Assembly (NCBI GenBank): GCA_000437675.1 | Contig: FR901749.1 | Location: forward strand, 1-10,223 | DNA: 10,223 nt | Direction: 5' to 3' | Source of the DNA: Prevotella sp. CAG:891 | GTDB lineage: Bacteria > Bacteroidota > Bacteroidia > Bacteroidales > Bacteroidaceae | In this document: piece by piece, positions 1 through 5,046 of the stretch | How positions within the stretch are numbered: position 1 is the first letter of the stretch | How the letters are laid out: each line of letters starts with the position of its first letter | Position numbers and translations under genes: made by a program | The notes under the pieces: model-generated | The model's database searches: none | What the model was told of the DNA's origin: nothing | Seen by the model: only the letters and a program-made list of their open reading frames with translations

Positions 1-3
1 AAG

Positions 4-26
4 CCGCTAAATCTTTAGTTTAGCGG
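4..26 (-). terminator. Hairpin terminator candidate after the lipoprotein gene
   Basis: Perfect 8-bp inverted repeat: CCGCTAAA (4-11) pairs with TTTAGCGG (19-26) around a 7-nt loop. It begins 4 nt beyond the lipoprotein stop codon, the expected place for an intrinsic terminator closing the radical SAM-tilS-lipoprotein unit. The window ends 3 nt past the stem, so a following U-tract cannot be confirmed. Confidence 0.5.
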
Positions 27-30
27 TAGT

Positions 31-393
31 TCACTCAATGGTAAAACGCAAAGTGTCGGCATAAGTCGTGCCCACTCCGTTTTGGGCATAGCCCACAGCA
101 AAATAGTTGCCAGGCAACAGCGAATCAATGGTTACACTGAACTGCGAAGTGAGAACCGGAGCCTGGACTTTGCCGCGCAATGTATCGTTGCCATAAGTAA
201 AACCGCATTCAAGCAGGGTGCTGTTTGGCGACGCTGTTACAATGCCCGTGAGCCGTACTGAATCGGTCATGACCACGGCACTCATCTCGCCCAGCGTGGG
301 TGCAAAAGGCTGTTCGCCGCTGCGGTCCTCGCCACAGGCTGCAAGCAACATGGCTGCAAGGAGCGTTGAAAAAAGGTAAGAAAAGTATTTCAT
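31..393 (-). CDS. Small lipoprotein with one fibronectin-III-like domain
   Basis: 120-residue predicted lipoprotein. The chosen start gives a classical lipoprotein signal: K2, hydrophobic segment 6-19, lipobox L17-A18-A19-C20. The frame stays open upstream to an ATG at 447, but that start would put 18 residues ahead of the signal and overlap tilS, so 393 is preferred. C20 is followed by G-E-D-R; acidic residues just after the cysteine resemble the Bacteroidetes signal for surface-exposed lipoproteins (inference). Residues about 45-119 form one beta-rich module with an 'ECGF-Y' stretch and a late 'AYAQNGVGTTYADT' stretch, the pattern of the fibronectin-III-like repeats common in Bacteroidetes surface proteins; here there is only one copy. 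The start lies 4 nt after the tilS stop, so co-transcription is likely. No enzymatic motif is visible; the function is unknown. Confidence 0.72.
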   Translation of the reverse strand: MKYFSYLFSTLLAAMLLAACGEDRSGEQPFAPTLGEMSAVVMTDSVRLTGIVTASPNSTLLECGFTYGNDTLRGKVQAPVLTSQFSVTIDSLLPGNYFAVGYAQNGVGTTYADTLRFTIE

Positions 394-397
394 AAAC

Positions 398-1747
398 TTA
401 TAATTCAGATGAACAATCAGATGAACATTTTGAAGAACCAGGCGCATCTTCCGCTTCCGTACTGACTAACAGCACATGCCGCGTCGAGTCGGTAATGGCA
501 CAGCGGGCTGCCGGCCGTTCGTTTACCACCCATACGATGCCCTCGTCGTCGGTCACAACCAGTGCGTGCAGTTTGTCGATGCGCGAATAATGGCGGTCGG
601 TGAGCAAATCACTCAGCAACTTCGTACCCCGCATACCGAAAGGTTGGAAACGATCGGCATTCAGCGGACGGCGTACCACCAAATTTCCGCACAGGCTGTC
701 GGCATCGAGTGCCACCGTGCTTCGGCTGCGCGGAATGGCCGTCAAACAGCTGCGTGGCATGAGGGTAAACGTAATGCACTGCCGCCCGTCGGAGCAGCGA
801 AATAGTAAACGCGAATGCTTCCATACTGCCTCAGTGGGTAAAGCCGGTAACGTCAATGGTTCAAAAGGTTGGGGTTTGGCTGCAACGCACAGCAGATTGG
901 CCTGACGCGTCAAGCAATAGGCCGCCGATTCCATGAAGGCTCCCACCCCCATGTGCAGTGCTTGTTCGGCCTGGGCCGGTGTAAAACCATAGCCGCTCAA
1001 CACTTCGAAAAGCAAAGTATCGGGTGCCGGCGTCTGTTTCAGTTCAGGCAGTTTCAGTCGCAATACATCCGCATGGTTATCGGGCGAAACCGTCAGCTGC
1101 TTCAGCAGGCAGTTCACCCCATAGCGGTAAATGCGTTCCACGCCTCGTAGCCGTTCGCCCATATCGTTGAGCGTGCGCACCACATTCGGATTCATTTCGG
1201 CCAGGAGCGGCAGCACTTCGTGGCGCAGTTTGTTGCGCCGAAAATGCGTATCGGCATTGGTGCTGTCGGTCACGAACGGCTGATGACGTGCCTGCAGGTA
1301 GTTCAGAATGTCCCGTCGCGAAAGGTTCAGCAACGGCCGAACCACCCCCGGCCTTTCGGACTCCATGCCCGTCAGTCCGCGCAAGCCCGTACCGCGAACA
1401 AGGTTGAGCAAAATGGTTTCAGCATTGTCATCACGATGATGCGCTACAGCTACATTGCTAAAGCCATGCGCCTTACGCAAAGCCTCGAACCAGTCGTAGC
1501 GCAAACGACGCGCCGCCATTTCGATGCTTTCGCCCGTGCGCTGCGCCTCCTCTTCCGTGTTGAAATGTTTTACGAAAAGGCGGACACCCAGTTTTTGGCA
1601 CAAGTCTCTGACGAACTGTTCGTCGCGGTTGCTTTCCTCGCCCCGCAAATGAAAATTGCAGTGCGCTGCAGCCTCCGCTTCGCCCCGTTCGTGCATCATG
1701 AGCAGCAGCGCCACCGAATCGGCCCCGCCGCTTAAAGCTATCAGCAT
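398..1747 (-). CDS. tilS: tRNA(Ile)-lysidine synthase TilS
   Basis: Cytoplasmic N-type ATP pyrophosphatase that converts C34 of the CAU-anticodon tRNA-Ile to lysidine, changing it from Met to Ile decoding; normally essential. Of 449 residues, 6-11 are the PP-loop SGGADS, 102-110 the AHHRDDNAE segment, and about 161-175 the D-S-T-N...R-R-N-K-L-R signature of the tRNA-lysidine synthase core. The C-terminal substrate-binding domain (about 350-430) contains GTKLLSDLLTDR. Oddities: the protein starts only five residues before the PP-loop, whereas most family members have a longer N-terminus; a TGA lies three codons upstream in frame, so no longer start exists. The C-terminus has a Ser/Cys-rich tail holding a 12-bp tandem repeat. 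The gene lies 43 nt after the radical SAM gene and 4 nt before the lipoprotein gene, all on the minus strand. The family call is secure. Confidence 0.95.
   Translation of the reverse strand: MLIALSGGADSVALLLMMHERGEAEAAAHCNFHLRGEESNRDEQFVRDLCQKLGVRLFVKHFNTEEEAQRTGESIEMAARRLRYDWFEALRKAHGFSNVAVAHHRDDNAETILLNLVRGTGLRGLTGMESERPGVVRPLLNLSRRDILNYLQARHQPFVTDSTNADTHFRRNKLRHEVLPLLAEMNPNVVRTLNDMGERLRGVERIYRYGVNCLLKQLTVSPDNHADVLRLKLPELKQTPAPDTLLFEVLSGYGFTPAQAEQALHMGVGAFMESAAYCLTRQANLLCVAAKPQPFEPLTLPALPTEAVWKHSRLLFRCSDGRQCITFTLMPRSCLTAIPRSRSTVALDADSLCGNLVVRRPLNADRFQPFGMRGTKLLSDLLTDRHYSRIDKLHALVVTDDEGIVWVVNERPAARCAITDSTRHVLLVSTEAEDAPGSSKCSSDCSSEL
404..427 (-). repeat. 12-bp tandem repeat at the 3' end of tilS
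   Basis: Two adjacent 12-bp units differ at one base: on the coding strand TGTTCATCTGAT then TGTTCATCTGAA. They encode the last part of the TilS tail (CSSD then CSSE) just before the final Leu and stop. This looks like a slippage duplication in a dispensable tail. Confidence 0.85.
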
Positions 1748-1790
1748 AAAAAATCAGATAAAAATATTTTTTAGTAAGTTAGCTCCACTC

Positions 1791-2597
1791 TTAGTAAGCC
1801 ACCTCCACTTCAAAACCTTCGGCCCGCAGTTTGTCGGCAATGCCGTCAAGTTCTTTGGGTGAAGCCTTTTGCAAATCCGGGTCGGGCGTTTCACGATCAA
1901 TGGTGTAAACCATGACGCTTTGCGGTGCAATGCGTTTCACCGCCTCAATCCAGGGCAGCACGTAGCGGTTGGAAGTATTGTCCACATTCACGCCCATGCT
2001 CGTTCCTTTCATAAAGAGCGTTTGCACAATGACGTGTCCCTTAAAATCCATCATGGCCCGGATAATGCGTTCCACGTCGTAAGCCCCCGTCGGGCGGTCA
2101 ACACGCGCAATGTATGCCGCATCCACCGTGTCGAGTTTCAGAATGTTGTTGTCCACCTTTGCCAGTGCCGCGTGCACCTCAGGACGCACCGCCATCGTAG
2201 CATTGCTCAGCACGCTGACCTTGGCATTCGGAAAATAGCGGTTGCGCAGCGCGATTGTGTCGTCGATGATGCCTGCAAAGTCGGGATGTGCCGTCGGTTC
2301 GCCGTTGCCCGCAAACGTCAGAACATCGGGTTGGGGTCCTTCGGCCAGCATCAATTTCAGTTGTTTTTCGAGCGCCTCAGCCACTTCGGCGCGTGTGGGG
2401 CGCGGCAAATGCGGACGGTGGTCTTTATTAAAACCGCATTCGCAGTAAATACAGTCGAACGTACACACTTTGCCGTCGGCCGGCATCAGGTTAATGCCCA
2501 GCGATACGCCTAAGCGGCGGCTGTGAATGGGCCCGAATATGGGTGAGGGAAAAACAATGCCCTTGTGAGCTTTATTTTCAGGATATCCGTTTTGCAT
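1791..2597 (-). CDS. Radical SAM protein, COG0731-like
   Basis: 268-residue cytoplasmic radical S-adenosylmethionine enzyme. The [4Fe-4S] motif CxxxCxxC is C45-T-F-D-C49-I-Y-C52, with an extra Cys at 54. GNGEPT at 97-102 matches the SAM-binding GxGEPT-type motif. The N-terminal stretch IFGPIHSRRLGVSLGINLMP resembles the COG0731 group, which includes archaeal/eukaryotic wybutosine-type enzymes; the bacterial members are mostly of unknown function. The sequence covers little beyond a partial TIM barrel, with no obvious extra cluster domain, so the substrate cannot be read from it. It is probably first in an operon with tilS (43-nt gap), which makes RNA modification a guess only. The start is the ATG at 2597; a 16-bp upstream duplication carries a second, out-of-frame ATG. 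A promoter candidate lies at 2670-2700. Confidence 0.85.
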   Translation of the reverse strand: MQNGYPENKAHKGIVFPSPIFGPIHSRRLGVSLGINLMPADGKVCTFDCIYCECGFNKDHRPHLPRPTRAEVAEALEKQLKLMLAEGPQPDVLTFAGNGEPTAHPDFAGIIDDTIALRNRYFPNAKVSVLSNATMAVRPEVHAALAKVDNNILKLDTVDAAYIARVDRPTGAYDVERIIRAMMDFKGHVIVQTLFMKGTSMGVNVDNTSNRYVLPWIEAVKRIAPQSVMVYTIDRETPDPDLQKASPKELDGIADKLRAEGFEVEVAY

Positions 2598-2626
2598 GAT
2601 TTTGAAGAGTCATGATTTTGAATAGT
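2595..2626 (-). repeat. 16-bp tandem duplication over the radical SAM start
   Basis: Plus-strand units 2595-2610 (catgattttgaagagt) and 2611-2626 (catgattttgaatagt) are adjacent and differ at one base. Each contains a CAT, that is, a minus-strand ATG with its upstream context. Because 16 is not a multiple of three, the upstream ATG (2613) is out of frame and opens an 11-codon ORF (2578-2613) that ends inside the main gene. Confidence 0.85.
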
Positions 2627-2669
2627 TAAGCAGGTGGGCGGCGGGCAAAGCTCACCGCTCGTTTCGATG

Positions 2670-2700
2670 CGAAATTACGACAAATAGCGACTCAAACAAA
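2670..2700 (-). promoter_or_regulatory. Promoter candidate for the radical SAM-tilS operon
   Basis: On the minus strand, TTTG (2697-2700), a 19-nt spacer and TAATTTCG (2670-2677) match the Bacteroidetes sigma-70-type pattern TTTG-(19-21)-TAnnTTTG with one mismatch in the -7 box. Transcription would begin near 2663, leaving a leader of about 65 nt before the ATG at 2597. This is motif evidence only. Confidence 0.45.
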
Positions 2701-2731
2701 GCTTTTTCTGTATTTTTGAGCCACGACACAG

Positions 2732-2773
2732 CCACGTTTCGGACAGATTACATTGTAACCGCGCAAAACGTGG
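2732..2773. promoter_or_regulatory. Nested dyad, operator candidate between divergent genes
   Basis: The outer inverted repeat CCACGTTT (2732-2739) / AAACGTGG (2766-2773) is perfect over 8 bp, and CGG (2740-2742) can also pair with CCG (2759-2761). Inside lies a second perfect palindrome, TTACA-T-TGTAA (2748-2758). The element sits about 60-70 bp upstream of the expected glycoside hydrolase transcription start and upstream of the radical SAM promoter candidate, a typical position for a shared regulator site. No regulator gene is in the window. Confidence 0.4.
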
Positions 2774-2781
2774 GTAAGTAA

Positions 2782-2813
2782 GTTGATAGTTTCGGTAAAT
2801 TTCACTATTTTTG
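2782..2813 (+). promoter_or_regulatory. Promoter candidate for the glycoside hydrolase gene
   Basis: TATTTTTG (2806-2813) matches the Bacteroidetes -7 consensus TAnnTTTG exactly. GTTG (2782-2785), 20 nt upstream, is a three-of-four match to the -33 TTTG. Transcription would start near 2819, leaving an AT-rich leader of about 75 nt without a Shine-Dalgarno site, which is usual for this phylum. A second exact -7 match at 2711-2718 lacks a -33 partner. Confidence 0.55.
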
Positions 2814-2894
2814 CTACATAATCGACCTTTTCTCAAACGAAAAAAACTTTAACGCAAAATCTCACACATCTAATATTCATTTTTTACAAACAAC

Positions 2895-3401
2895 ATGACA
2901 GTTACCAAAATCATGAGTCGCACGCTGGCGCTCTGTCTGCTTTGTGCCATGGCTGTTGTTACTGCAACCGCACAAACCTTTCAGCGCGGCGCGCTCTACC
3001 AGTTGCTCACTGCCAACGGTCAGCAAGCCATGACGCTTGATGCCAAAGGCCGTTTAGCACTCGAGAAACGTGATGCTGCCAACCCCGGACAACACTTCAA
3101 CGTGAGTGAACTTTCCGGCTCGTGGCGCTTTATCAATCCGTTCAACAACCGTGCCATCCGCACCGAGGGTGATGCTTTGGAAGCCGGTGAAAACAACGGT
3201 TCGGACGAAGCACAGTTGTGGGAAACCGAAACGGACGGCAAGTTCGTGCTCCTTATTCCCACCAACCGCCCCGAAATGGCTGCTGCCGTAACGAACGGGA
3301 ACCTGGAGTGGCTGCCCACGGCCGAACGGCAACCTGGTGCTGCTGCCCAAGGCCAAAGCCAAAGGCAACAAGGCGGCACAGTTCCAAATTCAGTTGGCTG
3401 A
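2895..3401 (+). CDS. GH2 fragment 1: signal peptide and first lectin-like domain
   Basis: 5' piece of the broken beta-galactosidase, 168 residues as read. It starts at ATG 2895 (a second ATG at 2913 would also give a signal peptide). Hydrophobic segment about 10-25, cleavage expected at TATA-Q27. Residues about 27-140 (YQLLTANGQQAMTLDAKGRL...) look like a ricin-type or similar beta-trefoil carbohydrate-binding module; this fold call rests on pattern only. From about residue 145 the frame is wrong: the last residues (QPGAAAQGQSQRQQ...) are out-of-frame read-through to a stop at 3401. If expressed, it would yield a secreted lectin-like fragment without catalytic residues. Confidence 0.6.
   Translation: MTVTKIMSRTLALCLLCAMAVVTATAQTFQRGALYQLLTANGQQAMTLDAKGRLALEKRDAANPGQHFNVSELSGSWRFINPFNNRAIRTEGDALEAGENNGSDEAQLWETETDGKFVLLIPTNRPEMAAAVTNGNLEWLPTAERQPGAAAQGQSQRQQGGTVPNSVG
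3293..3354 (+). repeat. 31-bp imperfect tandem duplication causing the first frameshift
   Basis: Copy 1 (3293-3323) and copy 2 (3324-3354) are directly adjacent and match at 26 of 31 positions. In their own frames they encode NGNLEWLPTA and NGNLVLLPKA. Since 31 = 1 mod 3, the second copy and everything after it is in the +1 frame. Deleting one copy, or removing one A in GCCGAACGG (giving A-D-G-N), restores the frame. Confidence 0.9.
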
Positions 3402-5046
3402 AGCATCGGGCTTCGACGTTGCGCTCACTTACCGCATCCGCTCGGTGGCCCACCCCGAACTGGTGTTGGGTAATGGCGATTCGGGCGAGAACAATGTCCG
3501 CATCGTGGGCGAAAAGGTCGACAAGCAGAACCGTGGCCAGTACTGGAACATCAAAATGCTCGACCTGAAACGTCGTGTCGTGGAAAACGCTTTCTACACG
3601 CAAAACTTCGACGACGGCGGCGACAATGCGCAAATCACCTGGCTCCTGCAATGGCCCGCAGCCGATGGCGTATGGAACAATGCGCAGTTTGTGTTTGAAC
3701 CCGTCAAGGGACAAAAGCAAACTTACATCATCCGCTCGGCTGGCAAAAAGGCCGACAAAATGTATGCCTTGCAAAACGGTAAACTCACGGTTGCGCCTTA
3801 CAATGCAGCCAACCGCGAGGCGTGGTTTACCTTCGAACAGGTGGAAAAGCCCAAAATCAAGTCGCCCTACTGGGAAGACGAAACGCGCTTTGCCGAAAAC
3901 AAAGAACCCGGTGTTGCCACCTACATGCCTTACGAAACCGAAGCGCTCATGCTGGCCGACAAGGCTTACTACGACACCCCGTGGGTAACGCCGCGCAATG
4001 CCCGCTACCTTTGCCTCAACGGAACGTGGAAGTTCAACCTCGTCAGCGAACCTTCGAAGCGTCCGCTCGATTTCTACAAAGAGGGCTTCGACGTAACGAA
4101 CTGGGACAACATTCCCGTTCCCTCGAACTGGGAAATGCAGGGCTACGACAAACCCATTTACAGCAACGTAGAGTATCCGCACTCCAACACGCCTCCCTTC
4201 ATCAAGGCTCGCCCCGGCTTCAATGATGGTGGCAAGAACTACGGCATCAACCCCGTAGGTTCATACGTGCGTACCTTCGACCTGCCCGCCAACTGGGATG
4301 GTCGCCGCACCTTCATCCACTTCGGTGGTATTTACTCAGCCGCCTTCGTTTGGCTCAATGGTCAATATGTAGGCTACACGCAGGGTGCCAACAACGTCAG
4401 CGAGTTCGACGTAACGAAGCATTTGCGTCAGGGCAAGAACACCCTGGCCGTGCAGGTATTCCGCTGGTCGGATGGTTCTTACCTGGAATGTCAGGACATG
4501 TTCCGCATGAGTGGTATTTTCCGCGAAGTGTATTTGTTCAACACGCCCAAGGCAGCCGTACGCGACCACTACATCACCTCGGAACTCAGTGCCGACTACG
4601 CCAAGGCCGATGTGAACATTCAGCTCACCATCGACAACCGCGACAACGAACAAGCTGAAAAGAAGTTCATTGCCAAGATTTTTGCCCCCGACGGCACGCT
4701 TGTCAAGGAAACCTCGCTCAGCAGCAAGGCCCGTCACGGCGAACAGTTGAATCTCAAGTTCAGCATCGACCGTCCGCAGCTTTGGAGTGCCGAAACGCCT
4801 ACGCTCTATACCGTGCGCATCATTCAGCAAAACGCACAGGGACAAGACGAAATGGCATTTGCCACGAAATACGGTTTCCGCCGCATTGAAATCAAGAACT
4901 CACTGTTCTATGTCACCGGTCAGCGCGTCATGCCCAAGGGTGTGAACCGTCACGACACATCGCCGGCCCCAAGGGGGGGAACCGCCACGACACATCGCCG
5001 CTTTACGGCCGTGCCACCACGACCGACGAAATGCTTCGCGACGTAA
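3337..5046 (+). CDS. GH2 fragment 2: second lectin-like, sugar-binding and Ig-like domains
   Basis: Middle piece of the broken beta-galactosidase, in the +1 frame relative to fragment 1. The nominal GTG at 3337 lies inside the duplication and is not a plausible true start. Residues about 25-170 (LTYRIRSVAHPELVLGNG...) resemble a second lectin-like domain; both copies have a GENN segment followed later by a W (QLW / QYW). About 175-405 is the GH2 N-terminal jelly-roll (LNGTWKFNL, VPSNWEMQGYDKP, HFGGIYSAAFVWLNG, FRWSDGSYLECQDMFRMSGIFREVYL). An Ig-like domain follows and the TIM barrel begins at FYVTGQRVMPKGVNRHDTSP, after which the frame is lost and the piece ends in out-of-frame residues. Confidence 0.6.
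   Translation: MLLPKAKAKGNKAAQFQIQLAEASGFDVALTYRIRSVAHPELVLGNGDSGENNVRIVGEKVDKQNRGQYWNIKMLDLKRRVVENAFYTQNFDDGGDNAQITWLLQWPAADGVWNNAQFVFEPVKGQKQTYIIRSAGKKADKMYALQNGKLTVAPYNAANREAWFTFEQVEKPKIKSPYWEDETRFAENKEPGVATYMPYETEALMLADKAYYDTPWVTPRNARYLCLNGTWKFNLVSEPSKRPLDFYKEGFDVTNWDNIPVPSNWEMQGYDKPIYSNVEYPHSNTPPFIKARPGFNDGGKNYGINPVGSYVRTFDLPANWDGRRTFIHFGGIYSAAFVWLNGQYVGYTQGANNVSEFDVTKHLRQGKNTLAVQVFRWSDGSYLECQDMFRMSGIFREVYLFNTPKAAVRDHYITSELSADYAKADVNIQLTIDNRDNEQAEKKFIAKIFAPDGTLVKETSLSSKARHGEQLNLKFSIDRPQLWSAETPTLYTVRIIQQNAQGQDEMAFATKYGFRRIEIKNSLFYVTGQRVMPKGVNRHDTSPAPRGGTATTHRRFTAVPPRPTKCFAT
4933..5000 (+). repeat. 35-bp-period imperfect duplication causing the second frameshift
   Basis: Copy 1 (4933-4965) and copy 2 (4968-5000) match at 30 of 33 positions and are separated by 2 nt (period 35, = 2 mod 3). 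They encode PKGVNRHDTSP and PKGGNRHDTSP in different frames. Two of the three differences are T to G changes that turn GGGTGTG into a run of seven G (4973-4979). Removing one unit gives the expected LacZ sequence NRHDTSPLYGR. Confidence 0.92.

Noticed and set aside
394..447. N-terminal extension of the lipoprotein to the ATG at 447
   Set aside because: It would put 18 residues before the signal peptide and overlap tilS; the internal start gives a proper lipobox distance.
2711..2718. Second exact -7 box TATTTTTG on the plus strand
   Set aside because: No TTTG-like -33 element at 19-21 nt upstream and it is farther from the gene than the 2806-2813 box; kept only as a minor alternative.
3253..4182. 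309-codon open frame on the minus strand inside the GH2 gene
   Set aside because: It is antisense to strongly conserved GH2 coding sequence, with no recognisable domain or start context; a composition shadow.
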